The translations under genes and the position numbers were made by a program. Below the pieces are notes generated by a model that was not told the DNA's origin, ran no database searches, and saw only the letters and a list, made by a program, of their open reading frames with translations. This document shows, in pieces, positions 1 through 7,381 of a stretch of DNA of 15,339 bases; the first letter of the stretch is position 1, and every line of letters starts with the position of its first letter. This stretch comes from Oscillospiraceae bacterium (GTDB lineage Bacteria > Bacillota > Clostridia > Oscillospirales > Ruminococcaceae), in NCBI GenBank assembly GCA_900768245.1, contig CAAGCE010000255.1, positions 1 through 15,339 of the forward strand, in the 5' to 3' direction.

Positions 1-116
1 ATAGAAATTTCGCAGGCATACTGTCGTATGTCAAGAAATTTATGTGCAAGATGACGGAAAATATGCAAGCAGATGAGGTGCTAAGGCTTTAGCCGGTGGT
101 TTTTAGAGGTGACCTT
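1..116 (+). repeat. 116-bp repeat, left copy (inverted partner at right end)
   Basis: Positions 1-116 match the reverse complement of 15222-15337 at 115 of 116 bases; the only difference is A63 against the C that pairs with G15275. Similarity stops at 116/117, so one boundary is visible; the other lies at or beyond the window edge. The copy holds short hairpins: CATAC-TGTC-GTATG (17-30) and GCTAA-GGCT-TTAGC (80-93). A third, ATCTGC-AA-GCAGAT in the right copy, is broken here by A63. No coding frame is evident. Such near-identity over structured non-coding sequence suggests a dispersed repeat family that was recently copied or is kept homogeneous. Confidence 0.93.
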
Positions 117-186
117 AAGACATCAGCTATCCTCAATATTATTTTAACCCATTCACAGCCTGCCGTCAAGAAACAAAAATTACCGT

Positions 187-351
187 GCAATGCTTGCGCA
201 GCTTCCTTTGCAATGTAATTTTATTGAGCATATGCATTTGCACCGCTTTCTATGATATACAATGCCCTTATGAACAGCCTGTGCCATTTATGGTATGGGA
301 CACGTCTGCTGCAGCTTCAAACAAAAGTCGGCTTCCCAAAATAAAAAAATA
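187..351 (+). repeat. Dispersed intergenic repeat, copy A
   Basis: The core 287-351 aligns without gaps to 4416-4480 at 59 of 65 bases, including TTTATGGTATGGGACACGTCT and a GGCTTCCCAAAATA-type tail. Weaker collinear similarity extends left to GCAATGCT at 187 (4245 in copy B) through CAATGCCCT at 260 (4316 in copy B). The copy sits 3' of the minus-strand AraC gene that ends at 377. No ORF or transposase belongs to it. Positions 117-186, between this and the terminal repeat, show nothing recognisable. Confidence 0.8.
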
Positions 352-376
352 AAGGGAACGAAGCAAGATCATATTG

Positions 377-1195
377 TTACCTGCAAAGCCTGCGGTACTC
401 GCCAGGGGTCATATTTTCCCACTTTCTGAACAGCATTCCGAAGTAGCTGACGTCGTGATAACCGCACTCGGCTGCGATTTCGCTTACCGTTTTATCCGTT
501 GTCAGAAGCAGGCTTTTGGCGTTCTGTATGCGTTTTTTGGCAATGTACTCCATCGGGCGCATATCAAGCTGTTTTTTGAACATTCGGCAAAGGTGCTGCG
601 GTGTTATTTTTGCAATTCCGCACAGTTCTTCAAGCTCTATATCACGGCTGAAATTTCCGTCTATATAGTCAAGCACGGACAAAAGATTTGTTTCCCTCGC
701 TGTGCCCTGCTCTGCGATTTTGTCAAACGCTGCACGGTGAAATTCAAGTATGAAGCTGTAAAGCATTCCGGATGCTGCAAAATTTCCGAAAAAATGGTCG
801 GTATTCAATGTCAGAAATATCTTTCGGAACTGCTCTTCCATACCCTCCAAGCTGTTCAGCGCAAAGACCTTTGCTTTGTCAAAGCCAAGCTTTTTCAGGG
901 TATTTTCCGTTTCATAGCCGTCAAACGCTATCCAGTAGGTTTCCCACAGGTCACCTATGGTATAATACTCATGGGGGTATTTTGCAGGCAGAAAAAAGCA
1001 CATTCCCGACGTGATTATCGTTTCTTTTCCGTCAATCACTACTCTGCCCTTTCCTTTTGTGCAGTAAATTATCTGGTGAGTTGGGTACCCGTTTTCTCGG
1101 TTCACGTCATACTGCCAGTCATTGAAGCCTATTCCGTAAATATAAAAGGGAAGCTCTCTTTCTCCTCTGTCAATAGGATATATTGCTTTTTCCAT
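377..1195 (-). CDS. AraC-family transcriptional regulator with cupin-type sensor domain
   Basis: A 272-residue protein with the usual two-part AraC layout. Residues about 1-150 look like a cupin-type ligand-binding half (segments around HQIIYCTKGKGRVVIDG, 40-56, and FFLPAKYPHEYY, 67-78). Residues about 172-272 carry the double helix-turn-helix, with IELEELCGIAKITPQHLCRMFKK in the first motif and TVSEIAAECGYHDVSYFGMLFRKW leading to MTPGEYR in the second. Length is normal. The start is preceded by a modest GGATAGG ribosome site. It is divergent from the GH2 glycosidase across 211 bp with promoters on both sides, so activation of that gene by a sugar-bound regulator is the natural inference. The effector cannot be read from sequence. 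Confidence 0.93.
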   Translation of the reverse strand: MEKAIYPIDRGERELPFYIYGIGFNDWQYDVNRENGYPTHQIIYCTKGKGRVVIDGKETIITSGMCFFLPAKYPHEYYTIGDLWETYWIAFDGYETENTLKKLGFDKAKVFALNSLEGMEEQFRKIFLTLNTDHFFGNFAASGMLYSFILEFHRAAFDKIAEQGTARETNLLSVLDYIDGNFSRDIELEELCGIAKITPQHLCRMFKKQLDMRPMEYIAKKRIQNAKSLLLTTDKTVSEIAAECGYHDVSYFGMLFRKWENMTPGEYRRLCR

Positions 1196-1242
1196 TTGAC
1201 CTATCCACGACCTTTACACGCAATTTATAAGTTCATATTATT

Positions 1243-1271
1243 ACAATACATCATATAGCTTCAAAAGTCAA
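1243..1271 (-). promoter_or_regulatory. Promoter of the first AraC regulator gene
   Basis: On the minus strand there is TTGACT (1271-1266), a 17-nt spacer and TATTGT (1248-1243). It lies about 50 bp upstream of the start at 1195. The -35 is good and the -10 is weak (4 of 6), which fits a modestly expressed regulator. Confidence 0.5.
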
Positions 1272-1340
1272 CATCCTATTTATTTTTCTGTATTTATTTT
1301 TATCAATGTTCATTTTCTCATATCAGTTAAATATTTTATA

Positions 1341-1369
1341 TTGACTTGATACGGATTTTAAAATACAAT
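1341..1369 (+). promoter_or_regulatory. Promoter of the GH2 glycosidase gene
   Basis: TTGACT (1341-1346), a 17-nt spacer and TACAAT (1364-1369), followed by AAGGAG (1393-1398) 8 nt before the ATG at 1407. The region between this and the AraC promoter (1272-1340) is AT-rich and holds an 11-bp direct repeat TATTTATTTTT at 1277 and 1291, a possible but low-complexity regulator site. Confidence 0.65.
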
Positions 1370-1406
1370 TATCATAAGGAAAAATAATTATAAAGGAGCT
1401 GTTTAT

Positions 1407-4088
1407 ATGATAAATTCAATCAGCTTATCGGGAAACTGGAAGCTTCACATTGAAACAGAATGCGGCGGTATCCCTGCTGCTTATGAGGATTCCATAGATC
1501 TCCCGGACACACTTTCAAATGCTAAAAAAGCACCCTACACAGATCGAAAGGCTGACGGTTTTCTTACCGACGCTTACCCTTATGAGGGTTATGCGTGGTT
1601 CTCACGCACTATTGAAGTAAACGACGACTATTCCGACAAAAACGTTTTTCTCTTTCTTGAACGAACAAGAATTTCCACTGTTTATGTTGACGGCTGCAAG
1701 GTCGGCAGTTTCGACAGTCTTTGCTCCGCTCACAGCTATAATATCGGCTCATACCTTACCAAAGGTCGGCATGAACTTGTTATCTGCGTAAGCAATGTAA
1801 ACTACCCTACCAAAGGCGGACATATGACAAGCCCCGATACACAGACAAACTGGCTCGGTATCACGGGAAAGCTTGAACTTCAGATATTCCCTAAGGCATA
1901 CATTTCAGATGTAAGGATAACAGCAGGTTCTGACGGTATTGTAAAAGTAAGCGGCTGCATCAACGGTGCTGAAAACGGCTCTGTCAAGGCTTCTGTTTCC
2001 GCACCTGACGGAAGTGTCGTTTACAGCGGTGACATTGCCTGCTGCGGTGAAAAATTCAGCGGCGAGATAAAGATAGGCTCCCCTCTTTTATGGGACGAAT
2101 TCGACCGCAATATATACACATTAAAGCTTGAAGCTATGGGTGATACCTACTCTGCTGCATTCGGCTTCCGCACATTCTCAAACGAGGGCAGAAAGCTTCT
2201 TATCAACGGCAGCGAAGCTTTTCTCAGAGGAAAGCACGACGGTCTTATATGGCCGCTTACAGGCTATGCACCTTGTGATGTTGACAGCTGGGTCGAGCGT
2301 CTTGGCATCGCAAAAAATTACGGCATAAACCACTATCGTTTCCACACCTGCTGTCCTCCCGACGCAGCCTTCACAGCTGCCGATATGGTCGGTATATATA
2401 TGGAGCCTGAACTTCCTTTCTGGGGTACTATTGCAGGAAAAGGTGAAGAGGGTTACAATGAAGAAGAGCAGGAATACCTCATTTCGGAGGGCAAGCGCAT
2501 TATTGCTGAATTTTCACATCACCCGTCATTTGTAATGATGTCACTTGGCAATGAGCTTTGGGGCAGCCGTGAAAGACTTGGTGAGATAATCAGCATACTC
2601 CGTGAGGGTGATCCTTCGATTTATTTCACAAGCGGTTCTAATAACTTCCAGTTCTGGCCTGCTGAAATTCCTGAGGAGGACTTCTTTACAGGTGTAAGAT
2701 TATCAAAGGACAGACTTTTCCGTGGTTCATATGCCACCTGCGATGCTCCACTCGGTCATATTCAGACTGATGCTCCGAACACAAGCCACAACTATGATGA
2801 CATCATTTCGGGCAAGGCTGGTTCAGACGAACAGAACGGCGGCACTATCCAGATACAGTACGGCACAGGTGTTAAAACCGTATCCGTTTCCGCAGCTGAC
2901 GGCAGCTATATACCAAACAAGCCTGTTATTTCGCACGAAGTCGGTCAGTATGACTTCTTCCCTGATTTTGATGAAGCGTCACGTTACACAGGTCCGCTGA
3001 AACCGAGATACCTTGATATTTTCAGAGAAACTCTTGAAAAGCGCAGTCTTTTCGAACAATGGCGTGATTTTTACAAGGCTGTTGGCGCATTATGCACAGA
3101 CTGCTACAAAAATGAAATTGAAACTGCTCTCCGCAGCAAGGAATTAAGCGGTTTCCAGCTTCTTGATCTTCAGGATTTCAACGGTCAGGGCGTTTCACTT
3201 GTCGGTATCCTTAACGCTCTTATGGAGTCAAAGGGCTTCATCACACCTGAGGCTTGGCGTGGATTCTGCGACAGCTCAGTTCTCCTTGCCGAAACAGACA
3301 AATATGTATTCTCGTCAAAGGAAGACCTTAACGTAAGCTTCCTGCTTTCATCATATGGTTCTGAAAAGGTAAAGAGCGGCACAATGACTTATCATCTCAA
3401 AGGCTCTGAGATCAACGAAAAAGGCTGCATTGACTTTACAGCCAATGATGAACGTCTTACAAAGATAGGCTCTGCCTCAATAAGTCTGAAAGATGTTTCC
3501 GTTCCGCAGAAGGCTGTTCTTACCCTTGAGTCGGGCAAAATGAAAAACAGCTATGACCTTTGGCTCTATCCCGAAACAGATGTTGTCATAACAGAAAACG
3601 GTATGTCCTACAACGGCAGCACAGTAAAATTTGTCAGGGACATTGAAGCCGCAAAGGCAGCGATCGCAGAGGGCGAAAAGGCTCTCGTTATTTCCGACGG
3701 CAGCAATTCTATCGAAAACACCTACTGCGCCGATTTCTGGAACTATCATATGTTCAGGGTCATTTCCGAAAGTATGAACAAACCCGTTGCTCCGGGAACT
3801 ATGGGACTTCTCATTGACAACGAAAACAGCCTGCTCAAAGACTTCCCAAGCGAAAAATACTCCACACCGCAGTGGTTTGAGCTTGTTATGCACAGCGTTG
3901 CGGACGTCCTCGATGACTGCCCCGACATTAAGCCTGTTGTTCAGGTAGTGGACAACACAGAACGCTGCCACCGTCTTGGTATGCTTTACAAAAAGGACGG
4001 TGTTACTGTCTGCACAGTAAGGCTTTGGGAAATTTCCGACAAGGCAGAAGTCAGGCAGTTCGCCAAAAATCTCATAATCAATATTTAA
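1407..4088 (+). CDS. Glycoside hydrolase family 2 protein (beta-galactosidase/beta-glucuronidase superfamily), cytoplasmic
   Basis: An 893-residue retaining glycosidase. Order of domains: N-terminal jelly-roll sugar-binding domain (about 1-160, with YEGYAWFSRTIEV at 59-71), immunoglobulin-like sandwich (about 165-258), TIM-barrel catalytic domain (about 260-620), and a C-terminal beta-rich part to 893. The acid/base is Glu383 in SLGNELWG and the probable nucleophile is Glu511 in VISHEVGQY; both key residues are present. There is no signal peptide, so it should act on imported oligosaccharides in the cytosol. Start chosen at 1407 because AAGGAG lies 8 nt upstream. Substrate within GH2 (galactoside, glucuronide, arabinoside or other) cannot be assigned. 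The neighbouring DUF1680 enzyme hints at a plant arabinose- or galactose-containing glycan. Confidence 0.92.
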   Translation: MINSISLSGNWKLHIETECGGIPAAYEDSIDLPDTLSNAKKAPYTDRKADGFLTDAYPYEGYAWFSRTIEVNDDYSDKNVFLFLERTRISTVYVDGCKVGSFDSLCSAHSYNIGSYLTKGRHELVICVSNVNYPTKGGHMTSPDTQTNWLGITGKLELQIFPKAYISDVRITAGSDGIVKVSGCINGAENGSVKASVSAPDGSVVYSGDIACCGEKFSGEIKIGSPLLWDEFDRNIYTLKLEAMGDTYSAAFGFRTFSNEGRKLLINGSEAFLRGKHDGLIWPLTGYAPCDVDSWVERLGIAKNYGINHYRFHTCCPPDAAFTAADMVGIYMEPELPFWGTIAGKGEEGYNEEEQEYLISEGKRIIAEFSHHPSFVMMSLGNELWGSRERLGEIISILREGDPSIYFTSGSNNFQFWPAEIPEEDFFTGVRLSKDRLFRGSYATCDAPLGHIQTDAPNTSHNYDDIISGKAGSDEQNGGTIQIQYGTGVKTVSVSAADGSYIPNKPVISHEVGQYDFFPDFDEASRYTGPLKPRYLDIFRETLEKRSLFEQWRDFYKAVGALCTDCYKNEIETALRSKELSGFQLLDLQDFNGQGVSLVGILNALMESKGFITPEAWRGFCDSSVLLAETDKYVFSSKEDLNVSFLLSSYGSEKVKSGTMTYHLKGSEINEKGCIDFTANDERLTKIGSASISLKDVSVPQKAVLTLESGKMKNSYDLWLYPETDVVITENGMSYNGSTVKFVRDIEAAKAAIAEGEKALVISDGSNSIENTYCADFWNYHMFRVISESMNKPVAPGTMGLLIDNENSLLKDFPSEKYSTPQWFELVMHSVADVLDDCPDIKPVVQVVDNTERCHRLGMLYKKDGVTVCTVRLWEISDKAEVRQFAKNLIINI

Positions 4089-4093
4089 GATCC

Positions 4094-4150
4094 AAGCAGG
4101 CTGCTGCATTTGCGCAACAGTCTGCTTTTGCTTTATATTTTTCTTTTTTT
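4094..4150 (+). terminator. Rho-independent terminator after the GH2 gene
   Basis: Arms 4094-4107 and 4114-4127 form a 14-position stem (one wobble, one mismatch) with a 6-nt loop. A T-rich run extends to 4151. It starts 6 bp after the stop codon. Confidence 0.8.
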
Positions 4151-4223
4151 TGGGGGGACCTGCTTTTGCTTAAATTTGCAGCTTATCATTGGCTTTACGC
4201 TAAATTGCATTGACCTTTCCTAA

Positions 4224-4323
4224 GGGCATTGAAGCTGTAAAAAAGCAATGCTACGCCAACAACGTTCATACTGCAAGTTCGCTGTTTCTGATGGCAGCGA
4301 TGCTTTGTGACGGTTCAATGCCC
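4224..4323. repeat. Imperfect 100-bp foldback within repeat copy B
   Basis: GGGCATTGAA (4224-4233) is exactly inverted as TTCAATGCCC (4314-4323). Similarity continues inward imperfectly: after one gap, about 15 of the next 20 bases pair. The right arm is the part shared with repeat copy A. No protein is encoded. It lies in the 540-bp non-coding gap between the two glycosidase genes. Confidence 0.55.
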
Positions 4324-4338
4324 TCAGTAAAAGTTCTT

Positions 4339-4409
4339 GGGAAGCACTGATCAAATCACGTCTGACGACTTGGCACACATCTTGCTTGCAGATTTAATCA
4401 GTACTTCCC
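4339..4409. mobile_element. 71-bp MITE-like foldback element
   Basis: Terminal inverted arms 4339-4357 and 4391-4409 pair at 17 of 19 positions, starting GGGAAG and ending CTTCCC, around a 33-bp interior. TT lies on both sides (4337-4338 and 4410-4411). The gap between CAATGCCCT and the TTTATGG core is 18 bp in repeat copy A and 91 bp in copy B; the 73-bp difference equals this element plus 2 bp. It is too small to encode a transposase, so it would be non-autonomous. Calling it mobile is an inference from one occupied and one empty copy, and the 18 flanking bases match only weakly. Confidence 0.5.
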
Positions 4410-4415
4410 TTGCTT

Positions 4416-4480
4416 TTTATGGTATGGGACACGTCTTTTACAGCTTCAGGCAAAAGTAGGCTTCCCAAAATAAAAAAATA
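4416..4480 (+). repeat. Dispersed intergenic repeat, copy B (conserved core)
   Basis: Ungapped match to copy A (287-351) at 59 of 65 bases. Weaker collinear similarity extends left to about 4245 and is interrupted by the foldback at 4339-4409. It ends about 70 bp upstream of the operator of the DUF1680 glycosidase gene, in the same orientation as that gene. Confidence 0.8.
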
Positions 4481-4547
4481 ACAAAGGAACGGCACAAAGC
4501 CTGATACAGCCAAGCCAAATCCTCTTTTTTATCGACCGAATATGTGG

Positions 4548-4585
4548 TTTTGTCTACCGACAAAATGCAAATAAACTGCTATAAT
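4548..4585 (+). promoter_or_regulatory. Operator and promoter of the DUF1680 glycosidase gene
   Basis: A perfect palindrome, TTTTGTC-TACC-GACAAAA (4548-4565), overlaps a weak -35 box CCGACA (4557-4562). That box is followed by a 17-nt spacer and a perfect TATAAT (4580-4585). A strong GGAGG (4617-4621) precedes the ATG. The symmetric site would suit a dimeric regulator such as LacI, GntR or MarR type; AraC proteins usually bind direct repeats. The protein that binds it is unknown. Confidence 0.7.
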
Positions 4586-4628
4586 ACATACAACAGCAAA
4601 AATCATATATAAAAACGGAGGTTTCACT

Positions 4629-6440
4629 ATGTTAAAGACTGCCTATAAAGAAAATGTTACTGTTCTCCCAGGCGTGTTCCGTGAAAGAATGGACGTAAAC
4701 CACAAATATCTCCTTGAACTTGATTCACAATGTCTGCTCCAGAATTTCTACCTTGAAGCAGGTATCATTATGCCGGGATTGCAAGTCGTTGACGATCCTG
4801 CCGCTGCTGATCTTCATTGGGGCTGGGAAGCTCCTACCTGCCAGCTGAGAGGTCATTTTCTCGGACATTGGCTCTCCGCTGCGGCACATCTCGTTGCTTA
4901 CAACAAAGACACTGAGCTTAAAGTAAAGCTTGACAAGATAGTTTCCGAGCTTGGCAGATGCCAGCAGCTCAACGGCGGCGAATGGATAGGCTCTATTCCC
5001 GAAAAGTATTTTGAAAAGCTTGCAAGAAAAGATTACATCTGGTCACCGCAGTATGTTATGCACAAGACAATTCTCGGTCTTATGCACGCTTACACTTATG
5101 CAGATAATGAGCAGGCTCTCGAGATCATCGACAGACTTGCTGACTGGTATGTTCGCTGGACAGATGAAATGCAGAAGCGAAATCCTCACGCTGTTTACAG
5201 CGGCGAAGAAGCAGGTATGCTTGAAGTATGGGCAAGCCTTTACGAGATAACCAAGAACGAAAAGTATATGTCACTTGCTAAAAAATATTATGACCCAAGT
5301 CTTTTCAGAAACCTCAAAGAGGGCAAGGATTCCCTCACAAACTGTCACGCTAATGCAAGTATCCCCTTTATCCACGGTGCTGCCAAGCTTTATGAAGTAA
5401 CGGGCGACGAGGACTGGAAGCACATTGCAGAGCTTTTCTGGAAAAATGCCGTTACCGACAGAGGTTACTACTGCACAGGCGGTCAGAACGCAGGAGAATT
5501 CTGGGTACCTCCTTTTATGCAGGGTCATTTTCTCGGCGACAACGATCAGGAATTCTGCACAGTTTACAATATGGTAAGAGTTGCGTCCTACCTTTTCAAG
5601 TGGACAGGCAAAAAGGAATATGCCGATTACATTGAACGCTGCCTTTACAACGGTTTTCTCGCTCAGCAAAACAGCGTTACGGGTATGCCGACATACTTCC
5701 TCCCTCTCTCCGCAGGAAGCAAGAAAAAATGGGGCAGCAAAACTCACGATTTCTGGTGCTGCCACGGTACAATGGTTCAGGCTCAGACTATTTACCCCGA
5801 ACTCATTTATTTCAGAGATGAAGCTGCCGATAAGCTCATTATCAGCCAGTACATTCCTTCACGCTATGAATTTACACATAAAAATACCGCAGTCCGCATT
5901 GAACAGACTACAGGTATGAAATATTACAATGACCAGGCATTTTTCGATGAACACGATGACGGTCAGATGTCAAGATGGCTGCTTAAATTCAGCGTAAATA
6001 CCGATTCGGCTGACAGATTCACTATCTCATTCAGAGTTCCTGCTTGGGTAAACGGTGCTCCCGAGGTTGAAATAAACGATGTAAAATGTGACGCTCCCGA
6101 AATAAAGGACGGTTACCTTAACATCACTTCCGAATGGAACAATGACACAGTTCAGATATTCTTCCCAAGCCATATCGTTATGGAACAACTTCCTGACATT
6201 CCTGAGCTTGCAGCAGCAGTTGACGGTCCTATCGTTCTTGCAGGCATTACAGATGCCGACTGCGGCATCAAGGGTGATGTAAATGACGTTCTCATTCAGC
6301 AGACAGAACACACCTACGGCACTTTCCCTTGGAAGCAGAACAGCTACCGCACAAGAAACCAGGAACGCAATTTTATGCTGAAACCGCTCTATGACATTAC
6401 AGACGAAACATACACAGTTTACTTTACAAAGAAGAACTGA
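4629..6440 (+). CDS. DUF1680 glycoside hydrolase, GH127/GH146-type putative beta-L-arabinofuranosidase
   Basis: A 603-residue protein whose first two thirds form the (alpha/alpha)6 barrel of the DUF1680 family, followed by beta-sandwich material (about 430-603). The metal-thiolate active site of the family is visible. Glu308 and Cys310 lie in QEFCTVYNM, and Cys377-Cys378 in FWCCHGT. These match the zinc-ligand set Glu338/Cys340/Cys417/Cys418 of Bifidobacterium HypBA1, where Cys417 is the nucleophile. Glu290 (AGEFW) is the likely acid/base. Known members release beta-L-arabinofuranose from plant arabinans or hydroxyproline-rich glycoproteins. No signal peptide, so probably cytoplasmic. GGAGG 7 nt upstream fixes the start. 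Its last 17 bp overlap the convergent AraC gene. Exact family number (127 or 146) is uncertain. Confidence 0.9.
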   Translation: MLKTAYKENVTVLPGVFRERMDVNHKYLLELDSQCLLQNFYLEAGIIMPGLQVVDDPAAADLHWGWEAPTCQLRGHFLGHWLSAAAHLVAYNKDTELKVKLDKIVSELGRCQQLNGGEWIGSIPEKYFEKLARKDYIWSPQYVMHKTILGLMHAYTYADNEQALEIIDRLADWYVRWTDEMQKRNPHAVYSGEEAGMLEVWASLYEITKNEKYMSLAKKYYDPSLFRNLKEGKDSLTNCHANASIPFIHGAAKLYEVTGDEDWKHIAELFWKNAVTDRGYYCTGGQNAGEFWVPPFMQGHFLGDNDQEFCTVYNMVRVASYLFKWTGKKEYADYIERCLYNGFLAQQNSVTGMPTYFLPLSAGSKKKWGSKTHDFWCCHGTMVQAQTIYPELIYFRDEAADKLIISQYIPSRYEFTHKNTAVRIEQTTGMKYYNDQAFFDEHDDGQMSRWLLKFSVNTDSADRFTISFRVPAWVNGAPEVEINDVKCDAPEIKDGYLNITSEWNNDTVQIFFPSHIVMEQLPDIPELAAAVDGPIVLAGITDADCGIKGDVNDVLIQQTEHTYGTFPWKQNSYRTRNQERNFMLKPLYDITDETYTVYFTKKN

Positions 6441-7251
6441 CATTGTTTTTATACTGAAGCGGTGTTATTCCCTCAAACTGCTTGAATATTTTCATATAAT
6501 ACTTTTCATCATTGAAGCCGCTGGAATATGCGGCTTCTTTTATGCTTACATTCTCCGATGACAGCAGGTTTTTCGATATTTCTATGCGTGATCTGTTCAG
6601 ATATTTCACCATTGTCACACCTGTTTCCTTTTTAAAAAGTGCCGAGATATATTCCGCATTATAGTGAAATTCCTCCGCTATATCACTTATTGAAAGCTGA
6701 CGGTGGCAATTTGATTTTATCCATTCCATAACATTCAGTATTACCGGGGAAATATCCTTGCTGCCACTGCAAAATTCCGCATATTCCCGGGTAATTTCCA
6801 TAAGCAGCATACTTAATGCGCAGGACAGCATTTTTTCCGTATAAAGCTTTTCTCTGCGTGACAGGTCGATAAGCTGATGAAAAAGCAAGGCTATTCGCTG
6901 ATCCGAGGCTGAACCGTGATATTCGGGAATTGCATATGCATATTTTCCGGGGAGAGTTTCCGACGCTTCAAGCGGTTCCTCCGTTTTAAAATGCACCCAA
7001 AGATATGACAATTTTCCCTGCGACGCTTTATATCCGAAATGCTCCTCATCGCCCTTTAACAGTATGTATTCACCCTTTGAAACAGCATACTCTGTACCTG
7101 CTTGGTTTATATACAGCTTCCCCTCCTGCACGTATATTAAAACATTGCAGTTCAATGTTCTGCGCTGATGAATAAAGCCGTCCTTGCTAAACAGATTTCC
7201 GCAGGAAAAGAAATGCAGCGGTTCAAAGGCTTCTGTAAAATATACATTCAT
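6424..7251 (-). CDS. AraC-family transcriptional regulator
   Basis: A 275-residue protein with a cupin-type N-terminal half (about 1-100, including LIYVQEGKLYINQAG, 38-52, and EYILLKGDEEHF, 61-72) and a C-terminal double helix-turn-helix (about 172-270). The latter contains SISDIAEEFHYNAEYISALFKKETG and VSIKEAAYSSGFNDEKYYMKIFKQFEGITPLQYK. Only a weak AGAG ribosome site is seen before the start. It is tail-to-tail with the DUF1680 glycosidase gene, overlapping by 17 bp (6424-6440), and divergent from the serine hydrolase gene. It may control either or both; the sequence does not decide. Confidence 0.92.
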   Translation of the reverse strand: MNVYFTEAFEPLHFFSCGNLFSKDGFIHQRRTLNCNVLIYVQEGKLYINQAGTEYAVSKGEYILLKGDEEHFGYKASQGKLSYLWVHFKTEEPLEASETLPGKYAYAIPEYHGSASDQRIALLFHQLIDLSRREKLYTEKMLSCALSMLLMEITREYAEFCSGSKDISPVILNVMEWIKSNCHRQLSISDIAEEFHYNAEYISALFKKETGVTMVKYLNRSRIEISKNLLSSENVSIKEAAYSSGFNDEKYYMKIFKQFEGITPLQYKNNVSSSL

Positions 7252-7286
7252 TGCGGTATCACTCTTTTTTATTTGTTATTGGTATT

Positions 7287-7315
7287 AGTATAAAGCAGAC
7301 TGCAAAAATTGTCAA
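7287..7315 (-). promoter_or_regulatory. Promoter of the second AraC regulator gene
   Basis: Minus strand: TTGACA (7315-7310), a 17-nt spacer and TATACT (7292-7287), nearly consensus. Its -35 box lies only 5 bp from the -35 box of the divergent hydrolase promoter. Confidence 0.75.
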
Positions 7316-7320
7316 GGATA

Positions 7321-7349
7321 TTGAAATACAGCAATTTCAATGATATAAT
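7321..7349 (+). promoter_or_regulatory. Promoter with palindromic operator of the serine hydrolase gene
   Basis: TTGAAA (7321-7326), a 17-nt spacer and TATAAT (7344-7349). The -35 and most of the spacer form a perfect inverted repeat, TTGAAAT-N6-ATTTCAA (7321-7340). A protein bound there would block this promoter and touch the divergent one. The ribosome site is weak (AAGG, 7367-7370). Confidence 0.75.
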
Positions 7350-7381
7350 AAATTATACATCATAATAAGGATAGTGATTCT

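Noticed and set aside
374..1258. Long plus-strand open frame opposite the first AraC gene
   Set aside because: It is antisense to a protein with clear AraC helix-turn-helix motifs, has low-complexity composition and no ribosome site; a shadow of the real gene.
1277..1301. AraC operator from the TATTTATTTTT direct repeat
   Set aside because: Low-complexity AT sequence with a 14-bp period; AraC half-sites are usually about 21 bp apart, so it is not claimed as a feature.
3477..4109. Minus-strand 210-codon frame inside the GH2 gene
   Set aside because: It overlaps the GH2 C-terminal region, shows no recognisable domain and is typical of antisense frames in this codon usage.
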